Shown here: positions 24,798 through 32,205 of the stretch, piece by piece
Layout of the letters: each line of letters begins with the position of its first letter
Position numbering within the stretch: position 1 is the stretch's first letter
Assembly (NCBI GenBank): GCA_041652575.1
Contig: JBAZHC010000010.1
Span: 51,092-115,091 of the forward strand
From: Phycisphaerae bacterium
Lineage (GTDB): Bacteria; Planctomycetota; Phycisphaerae; Sedimentisphaerales; UBA12454
Reading direction: 5' to 3'
DNA length: 64,000 bases
The notes under the pieces: model-generated
The model's input: the letters and a program-made list of their open reading frames with translations, nothing else
Database searches by the model: none
Told to the model about the DNA's origin: nothing
Made by a program: the position numbers and the translations under genes

Positions 24798-26254
24798 CTT
24801 GCCTGTTCTATTTCTATTGTCAATCTGAAATTATCCCTGCCGTCCTTCGGGTTATAGGCAGAATTGCCTCTTAGAAGTTTAGGGTGTTTGTCTATTGCGC
24901 CGAAAAGCTGCAGATAACCGCCGGTATTGGTGCTGCCCGTAATATTCATCGTCTTTGTCGTAACGGCAATCTTGTCAATTTCAATATCAACATTTTTCGG
25001 CACACTATTGAGAGTCTCGAACAGAAAAGTAAGCTTGGCCTCCACCGAATCCTCGCCGGAAGCGCTCAACAATCCGCTTTTAACATCTCTTATTCTGTTG
25101 ATTTCACTTTTGAGTTTTCTGACAGCTTCTTTGGTTTTCGGAAATTTCGCCCCCGGCATAGCAATAATATATTCCTTTTTGAATTGTTCTTCGAGCCGGC
25201 TGCGGTCTTTGTTTATTCTGTAATAAGACATCTGCAGCAGAACACCCAACACAACAAACAATGCTAAAAGGCTTATACTGACAATTTTAATGGTTTTTTC
25301 GAAAGCTGCTTTTTTACCCTGGTAAGGCATAAACTCTGCGCGGAAATCCACTTTTTCAGTTTTTCCTGCAAGGCCTGCGGCGGCTCCTGCCGCTATAACC
25401 ATCTCAAGATATTCGCTGTCCTGCTTCGAATCTTCTTTAGGCTGCAGAGCGGTTTTCCCGGTAAGGTCCAGAGCTTCAACGGTCATTCCTGTTTGTTCGC
25501 CGAGGGTTTTAAAATCAACCTGACCTGTAGTGTCATAAATTTTTATCGTTTCAGCCCGCCTGTCCGCGCTGAACGCGGTCATAGTCAGCATTATCTCCCT
25601 TGCGAACAGTGCTGTTTTGTTCTGGGCCGGCGAAGTCAGGAACGAACGGACAAACGCCTTGCTGTCCGCCCCGGGCGAGCAAATAAGGAAACATCTTGTT
25701 TGCGAAACAGCGGCAACAATCGCACCTTCACTGAAACCCTCGACAATCCTGCGAAGACATATCGAATCAGGCTCAATGATTACAGGGTCAAGTTTATTGT
25801 TCTGCAGAGCGGTTATTATTTCGGACATTACATCGGCACCGGCGGCAAAGGCCGCTACTTCCGAGCCGGAAAGCTGTTTGCCGATAACTTCAAAAGCAAT
25901 GGCGGTTTGAGACGCGTCAACGGCCAGTGCCTCTTCAGCGTCAAATCTTACCGTCTGTGCTATCTGGCGATAATCCTGAAATTCCGAATGGAGTTTCTGC
26001 TGCCTGTAGAGTCTGCAATCTACAGCAACCGCGACATCAGAAAACACAAATTGTTTTTCCGCGCAGATGGCGGCGATTTTTGCCGCTGCCGGAGCAAAGG
26101 AAAACTTCTGTCCCTGCTGCTGTCCCTGCTCCTGGGCTTCGGGCTCAACACAAAAATAATCGAGCACTTCAACCCCGTCGGCCGTTTTGGCCGCGAGAAC
26201 AACCGTCGCCTTTTCAGCCGCTATATATACACCAAGATATTTATTCTGTTCCAA
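24794..26254 (-). CDS. GspL-like protein (PilM-like and PilN-like halves fused)
   Basis: Protein of 486 aa. Residues 1-310 look like an actin/ASKHA-type cytoplasmic domain as in PilM or GspL. A membrane helix lies near 320-342 (ISLLALFVVLGVLLQMSYY). A coiled-coil and a periplasmic ferredoxin-like PilN domain follow, with NSVPKNVDIEIDKIAV. It would link the ATPase GspE to the periplasmic part of the secretion machine. An insertion near 235-260 carries no recognised motif. It lies downstream of gspK and overlaps the GspM-like gene. Confidence 0.75.
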   Translation of the reverse strand: MEQNKYLGVYIAAEKATVVLAAKTADGVEVLDYFCVEPEAQEQGQQQGQKFSFAPAAAKIAAICAEKQFVFSDVAVAVDCRLYRQQKLHSEFQDYRQIAQTVRFDAEEALAVDASQTAIAFEVIGKQLSGSEVAAFAAGADVMSEIITALQNNKLDPVIIEPDSICLRRIVEGFSEGAIVAAVSQTRCFLICSPGADSKAFVRSFLTSPAQNKTALFAREIMLTMTAFSADRRAETIKIYDTTGQVDFKTLGEQTGMTVEALDLTGKTALQPKEDSKQDSEYLEMVIAAGAAAGLAGKTEKVDFRAEFMPYQGKKAAFEKTIKIVSISLLALFVVLGVLLQMSYYRINKDRSRLEEQFKKEYIIAMPGAKFPKTKEAVRKLKSEINRIRDVKSGLLSASGEDSVEAKLTFLFETLNSVPKNVDIEIDKIAVTTKTMNITGSTNTGGYLQLFGAIDKHPKLLRGNSAYNPKDGRDNFRLTIEIEQAR

Positions 26255-26278
26255 CCGTTGCTGCTCCGTAATTAATGA

Positions 26279-27655
26279 CTATTCCATAATTATACCAATC
26301 TGCTGGACATTTTTGTCCTCTTTTTTAATTCCCGCCGTAGCACAGACTCTCGCCAGGCCGCTTGTGGCCTTTACGCGAATCGTAAAACAATCGCTCTTGG
26401 CTGTTATATACGGCTTGACTTTATCAATTGAACTATTAAATCTGTAAAGTCTTTTCGTCAGGTCATCGATATCGCTGAAAGGTTTTTCTTTTCTCATAGT
26501 TATTATCTGCTCGGCAATTTCGGGAGCATCGCCCCCGAATGTAAAGGCGGCTTCGAGCACCTGCCTCGGCGCAGAGTTTATATTTACTTTCTGTGTGCCC
26601 CATAAACCAATGTATTTCAGGGCCGACTCTGTACGGTTGTCATCTTTATTTACGGGTCTGGCGAGCGTTTCAAGGTCAATCATGGGACTGTGCAGAAGTT
26701 TGGCAAAATCCATTGTATGGCCGATATCAGGCCTGGTCTGCTGAACGGTAGATTTCCTTGCCTGTGCCCGCCGACTGGTTCGGCTGGTTCTTCTTGAAGT
26801 ACTTGCGGACTTGCCTGATTGGCTGACAGAATTACTATCAGTTCTTTTAGTAACCGTTGTTACAACAGGTTTAAGAGCAATACTGAAAGGCTTGACTTCC
26901 TTCATCTGGTCGAGTTCTTTTATAAGCGGGTCAATCGCATTCGGCTCCATCTGCATCCATTCGCAAAAAGTCTGAATAGCGGCTTTCGATTCCGACCTCG
27001 TATTCGCATCGGCGCAGATGCCCCAGACAAGCGGCAGTTTGGCGTTTTCGTCGATAATTTCTATCGTTATGCGCGCATCGCCGAACTCTATTTCAACAGG
27101 TTTTGTTATATACGGCCAGGCCGGCCCATAAGGGCCGCGGACATAAAGTTCATTAGGTTCCTGCAGAACCGGGCCATTGGCGTCATTTATATCATTGGTA
27201 TCATTGGTTTCGAAAATAGAATTCGAGTCTGTCAAATTATTGCTGTCGTTAACATCGGAACGGCTTAAATTTAAAAATTTTGTAAATAAAGTATTTTTAC
27301 TAAGATTATTTACGTCTATTCCCGCGCCGGATTCTTTGGCCCAGTCCTCCATCATCTGTTTATAGTCTTCATCGCTCATAGTGAAAAGGTCGGAAAAATC
27401 CGGCTCATTCGGCCTTGAAATATAATTCGGGTCTGCTTCGCCGATTGTCGAAAGAGCGTATTTCAGTCCTGACTCGCAGGCGTATCTTGCCGTCTGGTAG
27501 TCAATCATATACTGCATTCTGTGCTTCCACTGACTCACGGCCGAGCTTAACTGGTACACCAGCGCAGTAAGCAGTACAAGCACTATCATCGTAAATATCA
27601 GTGCTACACCGCGTCTTCGGGCACCGGGCAAATTTTTATCTTCGTAAAGGTTCAT
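26279..27655 (-). CDS. gspK: Type II secretion minor pseudopilin GspK
   Basis: Protein of about 458 aa. The start is set at ATG 27655, inside the gspJ end (20-bp overlap), because it gives a proper prepilin leader cleaved after Gly16, in RRRGVALIFTM. The lack of Glu at mature position 5 is typical of GspK. The large C-terminal domain has helix-hairpin-helix-like repeats (INSAPRQVLEAAF, FSDIDDLTKRL). GspK caps the pseudopilus tip with GspI and GspJ. A Ser/Thr/Arg-rich stretch (near 290-310) is an unusual linker. Confidence 0.85.
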   Translation of the reverse strand: MNLYEDKNLPGARRRGVALIFTMIVLVLLTALVYQLSSAVSQWKHRMQYMIDYQTARYACESGLKYALSTIGEADPNYISRPNEPDFSDLFTMSDEDYKQMMEDWAKESGAGIDVNNLSKNTLFTKFLNLSRSDVNDSNNLTDSNSIFETNDTNDINDANGPVLQEPNELYVRGPYGPAWPYITKPVEIEFGDARITIEIIDENAKLPLVWGICADANTRSESKAAIQTFCEWMQMEPNAIDPLIKELDQMKEVKPFSIALKPVVTTVTKRTDSNSVSQSGKSASTSRRTSRTSRRAQARKSTVQQTRPDIGHTMDFAKLLHSPMIDLETLARPVNKDDNRTESALKYIGLWGTQKVNINSAPRQVLEAAFTFGGDAPEIAEQIITMRKEKPFSDIDDLTKRLYRFNSSIDKVKPYITAKSDCFTIRVKATSGLARVCATAGIKKEDKNVQQIGIIME

Positions 27656-28568
27656 TAGGCTCTTTTTTCTGCGAGGCCGATGCTTCATTGATATCGGCAG
27701 TTTCATTCGGTTCGTCGGGCAGATTCATATCAGCGATTTTATTGGCATCATAGATTTCTTTTTCTATAAATTGATAAGGTATTTGCCTGAACCGGTTAAT
27801 TACAACCATTCTTGTTTTTATCGATTCTGCAGGCACTGCCATATCGCCCAGTACATCCTGCGTCCGTTCGGCAAACGACACTGAAATCTTCACGTCCGGC
27901 GGCAAACCGGGGTTTTCCCAGTTTTCTATTACGGTATTGCCGTCCATTACTTCGATGCTGAAAAGTGTGGCTCCGCGGCAAACAGGTATAAAGAGTTCTC
28001 TTTCATATTTTTCCTTCGTTTCTTCGAGCATTTTATCTTCAAGTGCATATCCGCTGTGTGCGCGGAAGATTATCAGCCCGTTGGAATCCATATCGACCCT
28101 GCTCTGCCAGACTATCTTTTCGAAGGTCTGGGGTTTGTTGTCCTTATCGTATATTTTATTTTCGATAATCATCTGTGTAATTTTGAAGCCGTCAATGTCG
28201 AGTTTGTTTTTTATGGTCATTGTCACATCTGAGCCCGGCAGCGCAAGTCCGTCGATATCCTCGGCGATTCGCTGAAGGATTTCCGTTGCCACATGACCGC
28301 TTTTGATTCGGCTGTTTATAGCGGACTCGGCACGTCTGACGCCCGTATAAATACCCACAACGGCAACCATAATCATCGCAGCGATAACAAGCGTTGCCAT
28401 CGCTTCTGCGAGAGTAAACCCCTCACACCTATTTGCACAGCGGTACCGCAAACTAACAGTACTCAAATTTGCAATACCATTCGATTTTCCATTTGCCCTC
28501 ACAATGTAAATAGGTATGGGGGTAAATCCTTTTTTGTCGCAATTATATTTTCCGTCTTGCTGTTTCAT
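27636..28568 (-). CDS. gspJ: Type II secretion minor pseudopilin GspJ-like, with in-frame insertion in the leader
   Basis: Prepilin of 310 aa. The leader is abnormally long (49 residues). An ordinary leader MKQQDGKYNCDKKGFT is followed by 36 extra residues, then a second GFTLAEAM with a normal hydrophobic helix, predicted cleavage after Gly50 and Glu at mature position 5. The extra residues come from a 108-bp palindromic insertion (28414-28526). The rest of the protein is GspJ-sized (about 260 aa) with an acidic C-terminus. It overlaps the gspI-like gene by 4 bp and gspK by 20 bp. Confidence 0.8.
   Translation of the reverse strand: MKQQDGKYNCDKKGFTPIPIYIVRANGKSNGIANLSTVSLRYRCANRCEGFTLAEAMATLVIAAMIMVAVVGIYTGVRRAESAINSRIKSGHVATEILQRIAEDIDGLALPGSDVTMTIKNKLDIDGFKITQMIIENKIYDKDNKPQTFEKIVWQSRVDMDSNGLIIFRAHSGYALEDKMLEETKEKYERELFIPVCRGATLFSIEVMDGNTVIENWENPGLPPDVKISVSFAERTQDVLGDMAVPAESIKTRMVVINRFRQIPYQFIEKEIYDANKIADMNLPDEPNETADINEASASQKKEPNEPLRR
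28414..28526. repeat. 108-bp palindromic element inserted in the gspJ prepilin leader
   Basis: The plus strand reads GTAAA at both edges (28414-28418 and 28522-28526), a possible 5-bp target duplication. Outer arms near 28418-28434 and 28508-28523 are inverse copies with one mismatch and one gap. Inner arms GGTACCGCAAA (28442-28452) and TTTGCAATACC (28468-28478) pair with two mismatches. The period of 108 bp keeps the reading frame open and duplicates the codons for Gly-Phe-Thr. Confidence 0.75.
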
Positions 28569-29239
28569 TTTCTATTTCTGATTTTTTCCATTACAGCCTT
28601 CCAGAATGCTTCTTCCGGCACCTGCCTCCAACTTTCGTAACCTGCCGGCGGGTCACCAAGTGACTTTCGCAACTGGGCTTCCTCCTCTGCCTGAGACTGT
28701 CCGGTATCCTGTTCCTGTTCGGCCTGTGACTCCTGTTCGGCCTGCGGCTCCTGTTCGGCCTGCGGCTCATCGGAGGTTTGGTCGAGTGCCATCTGGTCCT
28801 GCAGGGATTGCCATTCGAGTATTTTTTCTATCTGTTTCTTGTCAACGCTTGCGAGCCAGTGAGTTAATTCGATTTTCTGTTCCTGGCCGCCGCTGTTGAC
28901 AAACTGCGCGGTACATATCGCCCGTATCCACATATGATTCGAAACCGGCTCATAAAACGATTCCACCGTCGTTTCCCAGTTAATATCGGGATTTCTTTCG
29001 CTTGTGCCGTATTCAACCGTATCGCTCACCGACTTCAGCGTCAGCAGTTTTTCCATATTTTCCCTGGCGATTTCAAACGCCTCCATTTTTGTCTGCCAGT
29101 CGACAACGGTCTCGACTGCCCGGTTGATTATGACAAGTACAGTCGCGGCTATCATACCGAGTATAATAAGTGCAACCGACATCTCAATCAGCGTAAAACC
29201 GTTTCCAACAGTAAGTTGTTTTTTCTTATCGTTATTCAT
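28565..29239 (-). CDS. gspI: Type II secretion minor pseudopilin GspI-like
   Basis: Prepilin of 224 aa. The leader is cut after Gly14 in VGNGFTLIEMSV, with Glu at mature position 5 and a 20-residue hydrophobic helix. The C-terminal third has an unusual Gln/Glu-rich tail with three 6-residue repeats (EQEPQA/EQESQA type), encoded by three near-identical 18-nt units at 28713-28766. It overlaps gspJ by 4 bp (ATGA). Assignment as I rather than H is from gene order and size. Confidence 0.78.
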   Translation of the reverse strand: MNNDKKKQLTVGNGFTLIEMSVALIILGMIAATVLVIINRAVETVVDWQTKMEAFEIARENMEKLLTLKSVSDTVEYGTSERNPDINWETTVESFYEPVSNHMWIRAICTAQFVNSGGQEQKIELTHWLASVDKKQIEKILEWQSLQDQMALDQTSDEPQAEQEPQAEQESQAEQEQDTGQSQAEEEAQLRKSLGDPPAGYESWRQVPEEAFWKAVMEKIRNRK

Positions 29240-29330
29240 ATTTTATTTAAAATTGAAAATTTACGATTTAAAATTTGCGGAATGCCTTCGGCAAACTTAT
29301 TAAATATTAAATTTTTAAATCTTAAATCCG
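29240..29330. repeat. AT-rich repeat between gspH and gspI
   Basis: About 90 bp of ATTTAAAATTGAAAATTT-type words. A GC-richer centre pairs TTTGC (29272-29276) with GCAAA (29291-29295) as a small hairpin. Related words occur at 30360-30380, 30778-30806, 32026-32050 and 32180-32205 between other genes of the operon, and at 41017-41045. Confidence 0.6.
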
Positions 29331-29906
29331 TCAAAATCCCATTTCATCCGCGGTCCTCGGCGCAAGAATTTCCACGTCGCCGTCGACGACGTCGATTGTC
29401 CTGCTCAATCTATTGATTAAAATTGAATACTGCTGGCCGTTCTCGTCCATAACGACCACTTTTCCGCCATACTGCCAGCCGCTTTTACCGACCCTGAAAA
29501 GTGCCGGCGCCTCATTTGTCCAGTCGCCATCGTCAAAAATCACATAGGACAACTGGAACCGGTCGCTGAATTGTCCTGTCTGGATAATTTCTTCTTCCAA
29601 TATATCTTCGACAGCGACAAGTCCGGTGGTTATTTCCCGCAGCATATATGTGTTTTGCACAAAATCGATAATTATTTCATATCTTCTGCCGCTCTCTGCC
29701 GAGCCTGTCGCAGCCATTTGAAAGAGACTCACAAGGTCATTCGCCCTGCCTTTGAAAGTATCTCTTTTAAGCACATCAGCGAGGTTCATCATTGTAATCA
29801 TCGTAAACATCGCGATGATAAAGAGCACCATAACAATCTCAGCCAGTACTACCCCGGTCCTGCAGGACGTTTTTTTCAGCAAACGATATGAATCGGACAG
29901 TATCAT
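29331..29906 (-). CDS. gspH: Type II secretion minor pseudopilin GspH-like
   Basis: Prepilin of 191 aa. A basic leader ends at Gly18 (TSCRTGVVLAE), with Glu at mature position 5 and the hydrophobic helix IVMVLFIIAMFTMITMM. The beta-rich C-terminal part includes FRVGKSGWQYGG and NGQQYSILINRLSR, in keeping with GspH. Its start overlaps the gspG stop by 4 bp (ATGA), so the major and this minor pseudopilin are coupled. Confidence 0.8.
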   Translation of the reverse strand: MILSDSYRLLKKTSCRTGVVLAEIVMVLFIIAMFTMITMMNLADVLKRDTFKGRANDLVSLFQMAATGSAESGRRYEIIIDFVQNTYMLREITTGLVAVEDILEEEIIQTGQFSDRFQLSYVIFDDGDWTNEAPALFRVGKSGWQYGGKVVVMDENGQQYSILINRLSRTIDVVDGDVEILAPRTADEMGF

Positions 29907-30343
29907 TCCGCGTCGGTGCTGTACAGGTCTTTATCGTAGTCTTCGCCGCCTTCCTGACCGTCGGCTCCGTAACTGACAACTACATAAGGTTTACCGCTTT
30001 CGGGATAGGCGATATATATGAAATCATTGCCCCAGGCATCTTTCGGCAACGCCGTCGAATCGATATATCCGCCCGGCTGGTAGCCTTTAACATCACTGGG
30101 CTGTTCAATCAAAACATTTAGCCCTTCTTCTTCGGTCGGGTATCTGCCTGTATCCATTTTGAACTGGGCAACCGAGTTATGCAGCATTTTCAAATTAGCC
30201 TTTGTCGTTGTAACGCGGGCCTTGTCGGTTTGTCCCAGAAAGTTCATCGCCCCTATCGCGGCAAGCAGACCGATAATGATAATTACCGCCATAATCTCAA
30301 CAAGAGTAAATCCTTTATTTCGTTTGTTTTTTCTTTGTATCAT
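29903..30343 (-). CDS. gspG: Type II secretion major pseudopilin GspG
   Basis: Protein of about 146 aa. The ATG at 30343 is chosen because AAAGG lies upstream and the leader is then a normal 11 residues, cut before FTLVE. The classic GspG features follow: TTTKANLKMLHNSVAQFKMDT, RYPTEEEGLNVLI and DAWGNDFIYIAYPES, with acidic residues near the C-terminus that could bind calcium. It builds the periplasmic pseudopilus piston. The preceding S23 gene separates it from gspF. Confidence 0.93.
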   Translation of the reverse strand: MIQRKNKRNKGFTLVEIMAVIIIIGLLAAIGAMNFLGQTDKARVTTTKANLKMLHNSVAQFKMDTGRYPTEEEGLNVLIEQPSDVKGYQPGGYIDSTALPKDAWGNDFIYIAYPESGKPYVVVSYGADGQEGGEDYDKDLYSTDAE

Positions 30344-30358
30344 AAAAAACCTTTCATA

Positions 30359-30806
30359 TAAATTGAAGATTGAAAATTTCAAAATCATCAAAAAATTATT
30401 TTCCCTTTTTCAAATTTATAGTTTTCCGAGCCGCAAAAAAAATCGCTTTCAATTCATTTGCTTCTTCAAGTAATAATTTTATCTTTGACTTCGGTATTAA
30501 TTTTTCTTCTGATGAAAAATCCATCCAAAAAATTGTTTCATCTGCTTCTTTCAACACTATGCTTAATTTTGCGGCAAAAGCAGCTTTTGATTGAGCTAAA
30601 TTACAGGCTCTATAATTCGCAGCTACCGATGTCGAGCATCTTATTAATTGCCCTGATATGTGATTACCTAATTTTGTCCCTTCTAAAACTATTGCAAGCT
30701 TCACGCAACGGTGAGCAAAATCATTTGCTCGTTTTTCCAATTGCTTATATTTAGTAATTTCAACCATTACTTAAGTCTCTAATCTTCAATTTTCAATCTA
30801 CAATTT
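30359..30806. repeat. Inverted AT-rich repeats flanking the S23 gene
   Basis: AAATTGAAGATTGAAAATT at 30359-30377 is matched by the reverse complement of 30788-30806, AAATTGTAGATTGAAAATT (one mismatch in 19). The copies bracket the S23 gene exactly, suggesting that repeats and gene arrived as one unit. Confidence 0.65.
30396..30767 (-). CDS. Four-helix-bundle S23 protein (23S rRNA-intervening-sequence type)
   Basis: Protein of 123 aa with the S23/four-helix-bundle pattern: FAHRCVKLAIVLEGTKLGNHISGQLIRCSTSVAANYRAC and LKEADETIFWMDFS (shown here in parts: GNHISGQLIRCSTSVAANY is the hallmark). Such proteins were first found inside rRNA intervening sequences and are widely scattered in planctomycetes and Bacteroidetes; the function is unknown. 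It interrupts the type II secretion operon between gspF and gspG and is flanked by inverted AT-rich repeats. There is no secretion link beyond position. Confidence 0.9.
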   Translation of the reverse strand: MVEITKYKQLEKRANDFAHRCVKLAIVLEGTKLGNHISGQLIRCSTSVAANYRACNLAQSKAAFAAKLSIVLKEADETIFWMDFSSEEKLIPKSKIKLLLEEANELKAIFFAARKTINLKKGK

Positions 30807-32019
30807 AAAAGTTTCCCGCTGAGAACCGCAAAATCGGCAATAGCGCCGCCAGCGCAATCATTCCGACGAAAAATGCCATCACAACAATAATCAGCGGCTC
30901 CAGCGCAGCGCTTAATCTTTCAATAACAATATCCGAAGACGATTCGAGATTTTCACTTATATTAAGCAGCATTTTCGTCAACTCGCCGCTTTTCTCGCCG
31001 ATAGCGACCATGTGAGCGATTGCCGGCGAAATTACGCCGCTTTCACGTAAAGGAGTGGCTATATCGGCACCGGAAAGAATCCTGTCTCTGGCCTTTTTAA
31101 CGGCGTTAACCATAATAACATTTCCAGTAACTTCACCAACGACCCTGAGCGATTCAGCCATACTTAATCCTGAGCCGAGCAGCGTCGAAAGAGTCGAGGC
31201 AAAACGCGAGACAACCCGCTGTTTCAGAAGCGGCCCGAATATCGGCAGCGACAGAAGGAGTTTATCCCGAAGATAGGCTCCTTTTTCAGTTTTCAGAAAT
31301 CTTCGGATGGCATAAACTATTGCAAAAATCACTATCAGAAGCACATACCAGTAATTTATGATAATATCGCTTACCGCCATCAGGATTTTCGTAATCATGG
31401 GAAGCTTCATGCCCGCCTTTTGAATTTGCACGATAATCTTCGGCAGAACATAAGTCGTAAGAAAAATAATAGCTCCAAAGCCTATCGTTACTATGCACAT
31501 TGGGTAAACCATCGCGGTCATTAGTTTCGATTCGATGCGCCGGCGTTTTTCCATAAAGCCGGAAATGGTTTCCATTGTTCTGCCCAGCGTTCCCGTAGCC
31601 TCGCCGACCTTAATCATACTGATATATACGACGTCGAAGTACTCGGTATAATCGCTCAGCGCGTCGCCGACCGCTTCGCCGGTAACAACCCTGTCGCGTA
31701 TATCGGTTATTACATTCTTAAACCGGCTGTCGGTAATCTGTTCTATCATAACGGAAAGCGCTTCGGTAAGTTTAATCTCGGAATTGAGCAAAATGGACAT
31801 CTGCTTGGTAAATTCTATTATATGAGATTTTTTTGTTCTGCCGAAAAGATTCTTAAAACCGCTTTTGACCTCGCTTTCAGCCGAGACCTGTTTTACGTCT
31901 GTAGCATGGATGCCGCGCGCGCGGAGCTGTTTCCGGGCAGAGTACGGAGTTTCAGCGGTAACCGTTCCCTTAACGGTCTTTCCGCCGCCTGCTAACGCTG
32001 TGTATGAATATCTGGGCAT
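30805..32019 (-). CDS. gspF: Type II secretion inner-membrane platform protein GspF
   Basis: Protein of 404 aa. The N-terminal segment PRYSYTALAGGGKTVKG is followed by two GspF/PilC domains (near 65-185 and 270-395), each with the expected membrane helices (three in total). The first contains FTKQMSILLNSEIKLTEAL, the second SRFASTLSTLLGSGL. It couples GspE to the pseudopilus. It is in the normal place after gspE and has no visible truncation. Confidence 0.93.
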   Translation of the reverse strand: MPRYSYTALAGGGKTVKGTVTAETPYSARKQLRARGIHATDVKQVSAESEVKSGFKNLFGRTKKSHIIEFTKQMSILLNSEIKLTEALSVMIEQITDSRFKNVITDIRDRVVTGEAVGDALSDYTEYFDVVYISMIKVGEATGTLGRTMETISGFMEKRRRIESKLMTAMVYPMCIVTIGFGAIIFLTTYVLPKIIVQIQKAGMKLPMITKILMAVSDIIINYWYVLLIVIFAIVYAIRRFLKTEKGAYLRDKLLLSLPIFGPLLKQRVVSRFASTLSTLLGSGLSMAESLRVVGEVTGNVIMVNAVKKARDRILSGADIATPLRESGVISPAIAHMVAIGEKSGELTKMLLNISENLESSSDIVIERLSAALEPLIIVVMAFFVGMIALAALLPILRFSAGNF

Positions 32020-32028
32020 ATCTATTTA

Positions 32029-32203
32029 AAATTTAAAATTGAAGATTTTGTTTTCGGTATCGGTGTCGGTAACGTCGCGTTATCGTTAATCGTTCTCGTG
32101 TTTCGTTAACACCAGCACCATACCGAAACCGAAATACAAGACGTTACCGTTACCTAAACCAACACCTATAACCTGATTTAAAAATCTTCATTTTTCAATT
32201 ATC
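32029..32203. repeat. Palindromic repeat between gspF and gspE
   Basis: AT-rich inverted ends (AAAATTGAAGATTTT and its near reverse complement near 32183) bracket a GC-richer core. In the core, CGGTAACGTC (near 32067) pairs with GACGTTACCG (near 32142) and repeated TCGGTRTCGGT words recur. The layout suggests a long RNA hairpin inside the operon transcript. Confidence 0.6.
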
Positions 32204-32205
32204 AA

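Noticed and set aside
25493..26275. 260-codon plus-strand frame opposite the gspL-like gene
   Set aside because: It overlaps a gene with clear operon context and has Arg/Cys-rich, non-protein-like composition.
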